64,000 nucleotides of DNA from Schistocerca nitens. Lineage: Eukaryota > Arthropoda > Insecta > Orthoptera > Acrididae. The notes under the pieces are model-generated. The model saw only the letters and a program-made list of their open reading frames with translations. It ran no database searches and was not told where the DNA came from. A program made the position numbers and the translations under genes. The stretch spans positions 174,178,178-174,242,177 of the forward strand of contig NC_064622.1 of the NCBI RefSeq assembly GCF_023898315.1, in the 5' to 3' direction. Below are positions 43,676 through 54,623 of this stretch, in pieces (position 1 is the stretch's first letter; each line of letters starts with the position of its first letter).

Positions 43676-46506
43676 AGGGACCCACCCTTGGGCGAAACGA
43701 TAAAATACCTGACGGCTTACCAGAGAGGACATCATCGTTGATAAAGAACGTCCGTCCTCAGAGACCAAAAACAGGAAAAGTCAACGTAATATTGGTAAAC
43801 TGCAGGAGTATCCATGGCAAGGTTCCTGAATTAGTATCTCTTATTGAAGGAAATAGTGCGCATATAGTATTAGGAACGGAAAGTTGGTTAAAACCGGAAG
43901 TGAACAGTAACGAAATCCTAGACACAGAATGGAATATATACCGCAAGGATAGGATAAACGCCAATGGTGGAGGAGTATTTATAGCAGTAAAGAATTCAAT
44001 AATATCCAGTGAAGTTATTAGCGAATGCGAATGTGAAATAATCTGGGTTAAGTTAAGTATCAAAGGTGGGTCAGATATGATAGTCGGATGCTTCTATAGG
44101 CCACCTGCATCAGCAACCGTAGTAGTTGAGCGCCTCAGAGAGAACCTGCAGAACGTCGTGAAGAAGTTTCGTGATCATACTATTGTAATAGGGGGAGACT
44201 TCAATCTACCAGGTATAGAATGGGATAGTCACACAATCAGAACTGGAGCCAGGGACAGAGACTCTTGTGACATTATCCTGACTGCCTTGTCCGAGAATTA
44301 CTTCGAGCAGATAGTTAGAGAACCAACTCGTGAAGCTAACGTTTTAGACCTCATAGCAACAAATAGACCGGAACTTTTCGACTCCGTGAATGTAGAAGAG
44401 GGTATCAGTGATCATAAGTCAGTGGTTGCATCAATGACTACAAGTGTAATAAGAAATGCCAAGAAAGGAAGGAAAATTTATTTGCTTAACAAGAGTGATA
44501 GGGCACAAATCGCAGAATATCTGAGTGACCACCATCAAACGTTCATTTCTGAGGAAGAGGATGTGGAACAAAAATGGAAAAAATTCAGAAACATCGTCCA
44601 GTACGCCTTAGATAAGTTCGTACCGACTAAGGTCCAAAGCGAGGGGAAAGATCCACCGTGGTATAACAATCATGTACGAAAGGTACTACGGAAACAAAGA
44701 AAGCTTCATCATAGGTTTAAGAGTAGTCGAATCATAGCTGATAAGGAAAAGCTGAACGAAGCGAAAAAGAGCGTAAAGAGAGCAATGAGAGAAGCATTCA
44801 ACGAATTCGAACATAAAACATTGGCAAACAATCTAAACAAGAACCCTAAAAAGTTTTGGTCATATGTAAAATCGGTAAGCGGATCTAAATCCCCTATTCA
44901 GTCACTCGTTGACCACGATGGCACCGAAACAGAGGACGACCGAAGAAAGGCAGAAATACTGAATTCAGTGTTCCGAAACTGTTTCACTGCGGAAAATCGT
45001 AACACGGTCCCTGACTTCAGCCGTCGCACGGACGCCAAAATGGAAAATATTGAAATAAACGATATCGGAATTGAAAAACAACTGCTATCACTTAGTAGCG
45101 GAAAAGCATCCGGACCAGACGAGATACCCGTAAGATTCTACAGTGATTATGCTAAAGAATTTGCCCCCTTTCTATCAGCAATTTATCGTAGATCTCTGAA
45201 AGAACGTAAAGTACCTAGCGACTGGAAGAAAGCGCAGGTCGTTCCCATTTTCAAGAAGGGGCATAAATCAGATGCGAATAATTATAGGCCTATTTCGCTT
45301 ACGTCAATCTGTTGTAGAATAATGGAACATGTTCTATGTTCTCGTATTATGACGTTCTTAGATAATACAAATCTCCTTCATCATAACCAACATGGATTCC
45401 GCAAACAGAGATCATGTGAAACTCAGCTCGCCCTATTTGTCCAAGAAATTCACAGTGCCGTAGACACTGGCGAGCAGATTGATGCCGTATTCCTGGACTT
45501 CAGGAAGGCATTTGATACGGTTCCGCACTTACGTTTAGTGAAAAAAATACGAGCTTACGGAATATCGGACCAGGTTTGTGATTGGATTCAGGATTTCCTA
45601 GAAGAAAGAACACAACATGTCATTCTTAACGGTTCAAAATCTGCAGATGTAGAGGTAATTTCGGGAGTACCGCAAGGAAGCGTGATAGGACCTTTATTGT
45701 TTACAATATACATAAATGACTTAGTTGACAACATCGGTAGCTCCGTGAGGCTATTTGCAGATGACACGGTTGTCTACAAGAAAGTAGCAACATCAGAAGA
45801 CTCGTACGTACTCCAGGAAGACCTGCAGAGGATTAATGAATGGTGCGACAGCTGGCAGCTTTCCCTAAACGTAGATAAATGTAATATAATGCGCATACAT
45901 AGGGGCAGAAATCCATTCCAGTACGATTATGCCATAGGTGGTAAATCATTGGAAGCGGTAACGACCGTAAAATACTTAGGAGTTACTATCCGGAGCGATC
46001 TGAAGTGGAATGATCACATAAAACAAATAGTGGGAAAAGCAGGCGCCAGGTTGAGATTCATAGGAAGAATTCTAAGAAAATGTGACTCATCGACGAAAGA
46101 AGTAGCTTACAAAACGCTTGTTCGTCCGATTCTTGAGTATTGCTCATCAGTATGGGACCCTTACCAGGTTGGATTAATAGAAGAGATAGACATGATCCAG
46201 CGAAAAGCAGCGCGATTCGTCATGGGGACATTTAGTCAGCGCGAGAGCGTTACGGAGATGCTGAACAAGCTCCAATGGCGGACACTTCAAGAAAGGCGTT
46301 ACGCAATACGGAGAGGTTTATTATCGAAATTACGAGAGAGCACATTCCGGGAAGAGATGGGCAACATATTACTACCGCCCACATATATCTCGCGTAATGA
46401 TCACAACGAAAAGATCCGAGAAATTAGAGCAAATACGGAGACTTACAAGCAGTCGTTCTTCCCACGCACAATTCGTGAATGGAACAGGGAAGGGGGGATC
46501 AGATAG
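43645..46506 (+). CDS. LINE ORF2: endonuclease and reverse transcriptase, 953 aa, intact
   Basis: The protein nicks genomic DNA and copies the LINE RNA into the nick. Apurinic-endonuclease-type domain about residues 45-265: NCRSIHGK, TESWL (Glu79), GGGVFIAV, GGDFNLPGIEWD (Asp185, Asn187) and ISDHKS (His257). Reverse transcriptase about 520-790: VPIFKKGHKSDANNYRPISL, HGFRKQRSCETQ, VFLDFRKAFDTVPH (Asp618), GVPQGSVIGPLLFTIYIND, LFADD (Asp706, Asp707) and VKYLGVTI. The C-terminal region ends EWNREGGIR. No stop or frameshift, and all key residues are present. This is a possibly active, recent copy. The first ATG of the frame is used here; the endonuclease domain would allow a start slightly later. 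Confidence 0.95.
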   Translation: MACTRGFFRLEGPTLGRNDKIPDGLPERTSSLIKNVRPQRPKTGKVNVILVNCRSIHGKVPELVSLIEGNSAHIVLGTESWLKPEVNSNEILDTEWNIYRKDRINANGGGVFIAVKNSIISSEVISECECEIIWVKLSIKGGSDMIVGCFYRPPASATVVVERLRENLQNVVKKFRDHTIVIGGDFNLPGIEWDSHTIRTGARDRDSCDIILTALSENYFEQIVREPTREANVLDLIATNRPELFDSVNVEEGISDHKSVVASMTTSVIRNAKKGRKIYLLNKSDRAQIAEYLSDHHQTFISEEEDVEQKWKKFRNIVQYALDKFVPTKVQSEGKDPPWYNNHVRKVLRKQRKLHHRFKSSRIIADKEKLNEAKKSVKRAMREAFNEFEHKTLANNLNKNPKKFWSYVKSVSGSKSPIQSLVDHDGTETEDDRRKAEILNSVFRNCFTAENRNTVPDFSRRTDAKMENIEINDIGIEKQLLSLSSGKASGPDEIPVRFYSDYAKEFAPFLSAIYRRSLKERKVPSDWKKAQVVPIFKKGHKSDANNYRPISLTSICCRIMEHVLCSRIMTFLDNTNLLHHNQHGFRKQRSCETQLALFVQEIHSAVDTGEQIDAVFLDFRKAFDTVPHLRLVKKIRAYGISDQVCDWIQDFLEERTQHVILNGSKSADVEVISGVPQGSVIGPLLFTIYINDLVDNIGSSVRLFADDTVVYKKVATSEDSYVLQEDLQRINEWCDSWQLSLNVDKCNIMRIHRGRNPFQYDYAIGGKSLEAVTTVKYLGVTIRSDLKWNDHIKQIVGKAGARLRFIGRILRKCDSSTKEVAYKTLVRPILEYCSSVWDPYQVGLIEEIDMIQRKAARFVMGTFSQRESVTEMLNKLQWRTLQERRYAIRRGLLSKLRESTFREEMGNILLPPTYISRNDHNEKIREIRANTETYKQSFFPRTIREWNREGGIR

Positions 46507-46589
46507 TGGTACAATAAGTACCCTCCGCCACACACCGTAAGGTGGCTCGCGGAGTATAGATGTAGATGTAGATGTAGATGAAATGCACT

Positions 46590-47340
46590 CTACAAGTGTT
46601 ACTACTATTTTCATCTACAGCAATGTTTTCTCCTTGTTCTGAAATGTTATTTTACTGATTTAACAATCTGTTCTGTAATCTTAAATTTTATGTACATTTG
46701 ACCTAAATCTTAATAGTAATTTAGTATATTTTAGGCTTTTGAAAAATTAAGACTATTTTATAGAGGACGTGCGCATCTAGCGCAAAGAGGATGAACAAAA
46801 TCTAACAAAAGTTTTATGTCTATATAAGACCGGTTTTTTACATTTTAGCCCGCATCTCGTGGTCGTGCGGTAGCGTTCTCGCTTCCCACGCTCGGGTTCC
46901 CGGGTTCGATTCCCGGCGGGGTCAGGGATTTTCTCTGCCTCGTGATGGCTGGGTGTTGTGTGCTGTCCTTAGGTTAGTTAGGTTTAAGTAGTTCTAAGTT
47001 CTAGGGGACTTATGACCACAGCAGTTGAGTCCCATAGTGCTCAGAGCCAGCCATTTTTTTTACATTTTATAGCTAGTTTGACAACGCATGAACCTGTGTT
47101 CAGTGTATGCAGCTTTTAGATATGAATTATAAGTATTTCGCATAAATTCAGTTAGATTACTAATAAGCGTGGTTAAATATTGCACTTGTATTTAGGTTTT
47201 AATATAAATTTTCTTTTGTATTGTTTTAGAATCTGAAGATGGTAACTGTATGGCCGAAACCGGTTATGACAGTCTAAAAATAAACAAAAATATTTTTACA
47301 AAAGAATCAATCACGTACTCGTTTTTTCCAAAGACCTAAA
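46590..47340 (+). repeat. 3' end of an unidentified retroelement
   Basis: AT-rich sequence ending with ctgaagatggtaactg, tatggccgaaaccggtt and an A-rich tail (aaaaataaacaaaaat). It resembles the ctgaagatgg...gaaa block in the small foldback at 42353. A SINE-1b is inserted at 46848-47055. The class (Penelope-like or LINE) is not established. Confidence 0.45.
46848..47055 (+). repeat. SINE-1b copy (different tRNA head, SINE-1 tail)
   Basis: Head gtggtcgtgcggtagcgttc with B box gggttcgattcccggc, middle gattttctctgcctcgtgat, then the SINE-1 tail ending gtgctcagagccag. Exact 14-bp duplication ttttttacatttta at 46834-46847 and 47056-47069. Confidence 0.94.
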
Positions 47341-47449
47341 TTATTTGTTAGATGTATTCCAAATACTCTGCTTTTTGCTGCTGACCGAATAAATAGCTAT
47401 TCATAAGACATAAAATTATCTCCAATTTGCAAAATATCGCCTACGTTTT

Positions 47450-47985
47450 GTGCAATATACGTATATAGACACTAGAAACTCAAAATTTCACTTAAAAGGA
47501 AAGAAAAAGAAAGAAATAATGGCCTTCATACGGAAATTTCCAGTAAACTACAAAATAGAAATAGCTGAAAAACCAGAAGAACAGATGTCACATTCGCAGA
47601 TGTTAGGCTACGATATTAGCTACCAATATGAACACGACGTCACTAAAAATGAAAAAAAGTTTAAAATGATGTTGTTGTTGTGGTCTTCAGTCCATATTTT
47701 AAAATGATATATCACACAATACACAGAACACTGAGTGACAATACAAAGAAGAATACAAGGCTAAAATTTTGCGAGGTAATGACTACCCTTACTGCAGTAT
47801 ATGAGAAAGAATTTTGGACATTAACTATGAAAGACGAAATAAAGATGTCGTCCGCTGAAGTGAAATTTTTAAAGGAAGCTAGAGGATTTAACCCCAAAGA
47901 TGAAATAAGCACTAATGATACTAGATGTTACATGCCGTCTGTGGAAACTGTAATAAAAGAATTATTCGTTTTATGTTAAAGCATC
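47450..47985 (+). pseudogene. LINE reverse-transcriptase C-terminal fragment
   Basis: The reading LGYDISYQYEHDVTKNEKKF, then IYHTIHRTL and TRLKFCEVM, matches the region after the catalytic core of RTE/jockey-type reverse transcriptases. The piece SAEVKFLKEARGF follows. A 27-bp insertion at 47671-47697 breaks the frame. The catalytic core is absent, so this is a relic. Confidence 0.65.
47671..47697 (-). repeat. Ultra-short retro-insertion (27 bp)
   Basis: The insert reads ggactgaagaccacaacaac on the minus strand, the known 3' end type of a LINE with an aca repeat tail. It is flanked by an exact 11-bp duplication, tttaaaatgat (47660-47670 and 47698-47708). Confidence 0.65.
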
Positions 47986-48059
47986 CTCACTTGTCACTCT
48001 AACAACGTGATTTACCTTACAAATTTATTTTTCCAGGTCGTTAACAGCTCTCATGCTTG

Positions 48060-48537
48060 TTGTATGTTAGCCGGGGACCTAGAAACGACGGAGTGGCTCC
48101 GTCCCCGCCGCAGTCGCTGTGGTCCACAACCCCACGACGACTACCGCAGTACACTTCACCCCTCCGCCGCCCCACACCGAAACCAGGGTTATTGTGATAT
48201 TCGGACCCTGGTGCCCCCCCCCCCCCCCCCCCACCCAGAGAACGTCTCACACCAGACGAGTGTAACCCCTATGTTTGCGTGGTAGAGTAATGGTGGTGTA
48301 CGCATACGTGGAGAACTTGTTTGCGCAGCAGTCGCCGACATAGTGTAGCTCGGGCGGAATAAGGGGAACCAGCCCGCATTCACCGAGGCAGTTGGAAAAC
48401 AACCCAAAAACCATGCACAGACTGGCCGGTTCACCGGACCTGGACACAATTCCGCCAGGCGGATTCGTGCCGGGGACCAGGCGCTCCTTCCCACTCTGGA
48501 AAGCCGTGCGTTATACCGCTCGGCTAACCGGGCGGGC
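48060..48537 (-). repeat. SINE-5 copy (long, about 480 bp)
   Basis: The minus strand starts gcccgcccggttagccgagc with a tRNA-like head and B-box-like ggcacgaatccgcc, then a long GC-rich body with a run of 19 G (plus-strand C at 48214-48232). It ends near gttagccgggg. Duplication gctctcatg at 48047-48055 and 48536-48544. Confidence 0.82.
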
Positions 48538-48592
48538 TCTCATGTTTTAAATGACTATTATTAAAAAAATATTAAATTACTATTAGACGGCT

Positions 48593-49760
48593 CAGTCACA
48601 TTAAAATGACCACAGAACATGTCGGACGACAACGTGCAATAACCACTGACAGACGGCCGGTGGCAGCACTAGCAGTGGTGGGTGTATAAAACTTGTCGAG
48701 GGGGACGCGACAAACACTGCACTCGTGGTGACGGGCGCTTTGTCTGACGTCCAAAAAGGCATGATCACTGGCTTACGGGCTAAGGGTGCAAGCATTCTCG
48801 AAACATCAAAATTTGTAAACATTTCGCGTGACAGCGTGGTTAAAGTGTACCATGCATGAGAAGATGACACTATCCAAAACAGGTGCAGACGCATTTGTGG
48901 TGCACCACGGAACGTAGATGACATGGATGAACGACGGTTGCGGAAACGTATACGGGCCAATAGACGTGCAGCTGTTGAGCAACTGAACACCCAGATGAAG
49001 CAAGGGGTACCAACAGCGTCTCCTCAACGACCGTTCAGCGAACGTTGCTGCGTGTGGGCCTCCACAACACCCGTCCAGTTCATGTACTGATGCGACTGCT
49101 GCTCATCGGCGAATGAGCCTTGAGTTTGCAGGCCAGTACCGCAACTGGACATCCACTGAATGGCGACACGTGCTCTTTTCATACGGACAACGTTTTATGC
49201 TCCACCGGACAGGTGAGCGTTGCCGTGTACGGCGTGAAACGTCTGAAAGCAAACACCTTGTAACGATCGTCGGAAGGGTCCAGGCCCGAGGAAGTAGCGT
49301 TATGGTCTCTGGAATGTCTTCGTGTCATTCCCTAGGTTACCTCGTCATTCTGGAAGGCACAATGAATCAACACAATTATGTGTCTATCCTTGGAAATCTT
49401 GTTTTTTTTCCGAAGTGATGGCATCTACCAGCAGGACAATGCAACGCGTCACATGGTTCGCATTGTACGTGCGTGGTTCGAAGAGCACCAGGATGAATGC
49501 GACTTCCCTAGCCACCAAACTCCTCGGATTTGAATCCAATCGAGAATCTGTTGGACAGCCGTGATCGGGCTGTTCGCTCCACTGATCCTCAGCCGCGAGT
49601 CCTAGCGCAGCTGTCCACGACACTGGAGTCGGCATTGTTGCACATCCCTGTCAGTGACATCCAGAATCTCACTGACTCTCTTCCGGTGCGTCTCGCAACG
49701 GTCCGCACTTCAAAGGGTGGTAATTTAGGTTTTTGACAGGGTCTCACATTAAAGTGACTG
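48593..49760 (+). pseudogene. Tc1-E element with degraded transposase
   Basis: Ends cagtcacattaaaatga (left) and the complement of cagtcactttaatgtga (right). The plus-strand reading gives VQKGMITGLRAKGASILETS (N-terminal helix-turn-helix), then HVLFSYGQRFMLHRTG (first Asp lost), VILEGTMNQHNYVSI, YQQDNATRHMVR (second Asp) and, in another frame, DLNPIENLLDSRD (Glu). Stops and shifts throughout. It differs from Tc1-A to D in end sequence. Confidence 0.82.
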
Positions 49761-49888
49761 GATTGCGTGTCACACTTTTTTTTTGTTTTCTTTATTCATT
49801 CCATATCTTATTTGACAACTAATTTGATGCACCTCATCCATGATGAAGCGTCCTCATCTCTGTATAACTACTGCAACGTGCATCATAA

Positions 49889-50082
49889 AAAAAATGGTTC
49901 ATATGGATCTGAGCACTATGGGACTTAACATTGGAGGTTATCAGTCCCCTAGAACTTAGAACTACTTAAACCTAAGGACATCACACGCATCCATGCCCGA
50001 GGCACGATTCGAACCTGCGACCGTAGCGGTTGCGCGGTTCCACACTGAAGCGCCTACAGCCACTCGGTCACAGCGGTCGGCC
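49889..50082 (-). repeat. SINE-1 copy
   Basis: Diverged minus-strand SINE-1 (complement B box cgattcgaacctgcg at 50006). A clear duplication is not visible, and a small internal deletion removes one cctaacta unit. Confidence 0.9.
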
Positions 50083-50204
50083 AACCTACATCCGTTTGAA
50101 ACTGCTTACTTTCGTGTAGCCCTTTTCACCCTCTCCATTTTTAACCTTACCCTTTCCCCTCTCTCACACACTTTCCTTCGAGACCAAAATGATTAGTCCT
50201 TGAC

Positions 50205-50350
50205 GTCACGGACAGCGATTAGGTTCGAGTCCTCCCACGGGCGTGGGTGTGTGTGTCGTCCTTAGCGTAAGTTCATTTAGATTAAGTAGTGCGTAAGCTT
50301 AGGGACCGATGACATCAGCAGTTTGGTCCCGTAAGGCATTACCACAAACT
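50205..50350 (+). repeat. SINE-3 copy, lacking most of the head
   Basis: Begins near the B box ggttcgagtcctcccacggg, then gtcgtccttagcgtaagttc, gattaagtagtgcgtaagct, agggaccgatgacatcagca, as in the other SINE-3 copies. Confidence 0.8.
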
Positions 50351-50384
50351 TCCAATTTTTTTTCCTTCTTTTAGTCCAGTTCTG

Positions 50385-50625
50385 CTACAAAATTTCATTT
50401 TTCCCCAATTCGATTTAGTACCTTCTCGTTAGTTATGCGCTGGACCTATTTAACTTTCAGCATTCAGTTGTAGCATCACATTCCAAATTCTTTTATTCTC
50501 TTCTTGTCTGAACTATTTATCGTCAACACGTCACTTCCGTGCAATGGTACACTCTAAATAAATAGCTTAAGAAAAGACTTCGTAACACACAAATTTGTAG
50601 TCAATGTCAACAATAACGTTTTCTG
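50385..50625 (-). repeat. RTE-type LINE fragment
   Basis: The blocks ctcttcttgtctgaactat and cacgtcacttccgtgcaat match the fragment at 53100-53200 in order and orientation. Minus-strand reverse-transcriptase 3' region. No intact frame. Confidence 0.6.
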
Positions 50626-50891
50626 GTAAAATACTTTGAAAAACGTGTGATGTCTTGGCCTACATAGTGGATGATAAGTATTCGAACAGTTACACACAGA
50701 TTTGAAATGGCTTCATATCTGCTCCTACTTTACTTCTCACCACAGATGATTAAAAGCAATTTTTTCAGAACCTATTATTTAGGAACATGTATGGTTCGAA
50801 GAGCACCAGAATGAATACACCGTACTACCCAGCCCAACCCGACTTCCAGGATCGAAACTCAATCGATATTATTTACAAAACCAGCAAAGAA

Positions 50892-51087
50892 GTGGTTCAA
50901 ATGGTTCTGAGCACTATGGCACTTAACATCGGAGGTCATCAGTCCCCTAGACTTAGAACTACTTAAACCTAACTAACCTAAGGACATCACAGACATTAAT
51001 GCCCGAGGCAGGAGTCGAACCTGCGACCGTAGCGGTCGCGTGGCTCCAGACTGAGGCGCCTAGAACCACTCGGCCACTGCGTCCGGC
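50892..51087 (-). repeat. SINE-1 copy
   Basis: Full-length minus-strand SINE-1. Duplication accagcaaagaag (50879-50891) and accagcaaaaaaa (51088-51100). Confidence 0.94.
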
Positions 51088-51100
51088 ACCAGCAAAAAAA

Positions 51101-52639
51101 AAAATTAAAATAAATAAAATAATTTATATTTCATTTGTATACACTGGTGAAATACCTGTGACAGACACGGATGAGAATTGCGGCAGTTACTCGAATGGGT
51201 AGAAACGGGAAATTACGTTGCAGCTGGAAACTGTGAAACCTGTGTAGAATGTGTCTCTCACCTTTCAGTTTTGGTGCAGGTCGATCGGGGTTGAAGTATT
51301 CGTAAGCTCGGATTACCTTGTAGTCGTTCGTTAGCGAAACGGCTGTAAGCGAGGGGGGAAGAAAAACACTTCGGCCTTAAAATCGTATGCACCCCTCCTG
51401 ACGCAACGCTTATTCTCGGAGAACGACTTCCGTTCTCGCCACAGACCGGCTTACCGCGGTATAAACAGTTAACACAAAACGCCGCAGCACGCAAATGTTT
51501 GTGTGTTCCCACTAACCACAGTGTTTGAAACCAAAATCGGTATCGCAGACAAAGATAACACTTTTACAGTGAAGTACTGAGATTCTGTGTAAAACAACTA
51601 GCAATATTCCCACCCGTGAATCTGCCTGTGTCACGATTACTGATACAAATCAAAGGACACGGACAAAATTGTAATAGAAACCAATGACAATTTCTTATCA
51701 AGTAAAACTCGCTGAGACCATGCGAAGCTTATCGTGAACACATTCTTATAATTGTTTCTAAAAAGACTGTAATTTTTTTTTAATTTGCATGCCTATGTTT
51801 TATGTAGACGTTTTATTATCAGTTTCCATTGGTGCATATAGAAAATATTCCATTTTTTTTTTTCATTTCTACCTACACAACTTATTTTGCTCGATTTGAG
51901 TGCAAGTACATGACATGTTTTCAGAAAAACAGTCACAAAAATTAATTTACATACCGTTTAAAAGAACTGTTCCACTATTGGTAACAGTTGCGTCACAAAT
52001 GAAAGAGCCAAATATGCTGTAAAACTAATTTTTGTTCAGCATCCAACAACATTCAAGTTCGGTTAATATGATATCCGTTCCTTTCATATGTTTTGGACAT
52101 CCTTGACTGTCATTTTCACTGTAATAGCAAATGTTTTTCTAAAGATACCAGGATTCGGAAAGCTCCATTGCACTCTTGTTACAGCTTAAACACTTGTATT
52201 TTATTGATTTTGCAAAATTTAATTGTTATTACCAATAATTGCTATGAAGTTTACCAAATTTTCACTTAAATTTAGTCACACATTTTGTACTGAAGCTTCT
52301 GGCTCCTAGTCTGACAAATCTTCTGTTTTCCTACGAGTCTTATATAACGGACGTATATTCCTGCTAAATGCTCTGGGTCATTAACAGTCAAGCACACAAT
52401 ATCCACTTCATCAAGGTAAATATTTACTAGCGTGAGGTGTCTTGGGGCTGTTCACTCAGTTCTTTTTAGGCCCATGCAAAAAAATATTAACTCTCAGAAC
52501 TGTTGTTAGTACTTCCATCGCTATATAATGTGGATAAAAATTAACGAGATTACCTGTGGTCAGTTTATTGTTGCAGTCTTGTTGTGGCCCGAAGGCTGGT
52601 TTGAAATAGCTCTCGACGAAATTTTATTCTGAGAAAGCC
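51101..52639. other. No gene recognised
   Basis: About 1.5 kb of AT-rich sequence. No domain or repeat recognised. Confidence 0.45.
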
Positions 52640-53810
52640 TCTTATCTCTGCCTAACTAGCATTCTGCGTCCATTTGAATCTTTTTATTGTAATCAGATTT
52701 TGACTCCCTCCACAATTTTTTGTCGACACACTTCCGTACATTGCGAAACTGACGATTTATTGATGCCACAGGAAGTATTCTACCAGCTGATACCTTCTTT
52801 TAGTCAAGTTGTGCCAAAAATTTCTTTCCTCCCTAATTTTTATCTTAAGTTGCTTTGGCATCAAACTGCTGAGGTTATCGGTCCCTAGGCTCACACACCA
52901 CTTAATCTAACTTAAACTAACTTACACTAAGGACAACACACAGACTCACGCCCGAGGGAGGACTTGAACCTCCGACGGGGCTAGCCGCGCGAACCGTGGT
53001 AAGTCGCCCCAGACCACGCGGCTTCCCCGCACGGCCCTCCCTAATTCAGTTGAGGGATTGTTCCATAGTTATCTGGTCTACCCATCTAATCTTCAACATT
53101 CTTCTGCAGCACCATTCTTGAAAACCTCCTATTCTCTTCTTGTCTGAACTGTTTGTCCTTGCCGTTTCACATCCGTACAAGGACACAAATTATACCAATA
53201 ACTTCAGAAAATATTTCCTAGCACTTAAATTTATATTCGATGTTAACACATTTATCTTTTTCAGAAACGTTTCTCTTGCTGTTGTCTGTCTGCATTTTAT
53301 GATCTGTCTGCTTTAGCATCCTCAGTTATTTTTCTGCCCATATAGAGAGAGACTGGTTTCCTAGTTTCTGTGTCTCATTTCCTAATTTAATTTCCTCAGC
53401 ATTGACTGATTAAGTCCAATTAAAATTCATTAGTTTAGTTTTACTTTTGTTGATGTTCGCCAGTTTTCAACGCACTACCCATTCCGTTCTACTACTCTTT
53501 TTTGCCGACTCCGGCGAATTATGTTATCAGCAAACCTCAAAGCTGTGATTTCTTCTCTTTGAACTTTAATTCCCTTTTCAAATTTTCTTTGGTTTCCTTC
53601 ACTGCTAGCTCAGCAGGCAGACTGAATAACTACAGCCCTTTTTTCTTCATGTCTTTCGACTGGCATAGTAGCAGTCTCGTTTCTGTAAAAGTCATAGGTA
53701 AGTTATCGCTCCCTCTTTTCTATCGTTACTACCTTCAAAATTTAGACGAATATTCCAGTTAAGATTGTCAAAATCTTTCTCTAACTGTAAAAATGCTATA
53801 AATTTAGCGT
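52640..53810 (-). pseudogene. RTE-type LINE relic, split by a SINE-3
   Basis: Read from the minus strand, it follows the order of an RTE-like reverse transcriptase 3' half: tgttatcagcaaacctcaaag near 53520 (the catalytic FADD region, degraded), gattgtcaaaatctttctct near 53763 (the DF.KAFD region) and ctcttcttgtctgaactgtt near 53133. No frame longer than about 85 codons. A SINE-3 splits it at 52839-53035; removing that and one cctccctaatt restores the LINE order. Confidence 0.68.
52839..53035 (-). repeat. SINE-3 copy
   Basis: Minus-strand copy with complement B box gaggacttgaacctccg at 52958 and head complement gccccagaccacgcggct. Exact 11-bp duplication cctccctaatt at 52828-52838 and 53036-53046. 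Confidence 0.93.
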
Positions 53811-54620
53811 AGCGACGCTGGGTTGATGGCCTCTATGGCGTAGAGCTGGGTAACAGCAGTGGGTCATTGTCAGAATGTTTGCCTTTGGTAACACATGAAA
53901 GCAGTGTTAATAGTCAGACATTTTATTCATTCGCAAGCTAAAACACTCGTAGCACTGCTACTCGGCGACCAGGGCCCCTTTTAGCGGGTAGTGAGAATAG
54001 TTTGCGGAGCACCGCTGAGACCAACGAACGCCCAGAGGCCAGCCGTGGCGTAAGCGCACGGGGCAACGCTGACGCCCGGTGTCCGTGTAGCGTCGCGTGT
54101 GCAGGCAACGTGAAGGCATAAACTCTTGTTGGCTGCTTGCAGAACCGTATCCCTCCGCCGCCTTGTATAGCCCTTTTCTCGTGGTTGGTGCCGCCAAATT
54201 GGAACACCATTGCGTGGAAATATTTTTATTGTATATATTGTTTAGGTGCTCATCTGTTGTGTCCATGTATGGCTTCCAACCACGTATATTATAACAAGTG
54301 CGACGCTGAAAGATGTGGAAACCTGCGAGCTAGTCACGCAATAGCTCTCTTCCTTTTGCTCGCAACGGCTCCACGTGAGCCGCTACATGACTTGACCCAA
54401 CAGCTGTGTACTCAAAACATGCCTGAGTGCCCTTCCGACACTCAAGGAAGATCAGTATAATATTTATTGTTCGTAATTATATTTAGTATAGGTAATGAGT
54501 TTAAAATTATCACTCTTAATATTGTCTGCAACTGTGAATGCGGGTCGTCTGCTGATGTATGCGTACGCTGTCTGCTGTCGGTTCTATGAATTTGTAGAGG
54601 CAGTTTAGCCAACCATTGTA
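53811..54620. other. No gene recognised
   Basis: Overlapping frames of 90-107 codons on both strands (53938-54460) show no domain. They lie in a GC-richer patch and look non-coding. Confidence 0.4.
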
Positions 54621-54623
54621 CTG

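Larger units (their letters stand above)
43200..46580 (+). mobile_element. CR1/jockey-type LINE, 5'-truncated, intact ORF2
   Basis: Contains the end of ORF1, all of ORF2 and a short 3' end finishing in a gatgta repeat (46556-46580). I could not locate the 5' boundary or a target duplication. The 5' part of ORF1 is missing or degraded. A related partial copy, on the other strand, lies at 63411-64000 and has the same type of tail. Confidence 0.88.

Noticed and set aside
47236..47275. Functional hammerhead ribozyme
   Set aside because: The core pattern is present but stems I and III and the cleavage triplet could not be drawn, so it is kept only as a hypothesis in the findings.
53938..54460. 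Frames of 90-107 codons as a possible host gene
   Set aside because: No domain, no splice or start context, and equal-sized frames on both strands.
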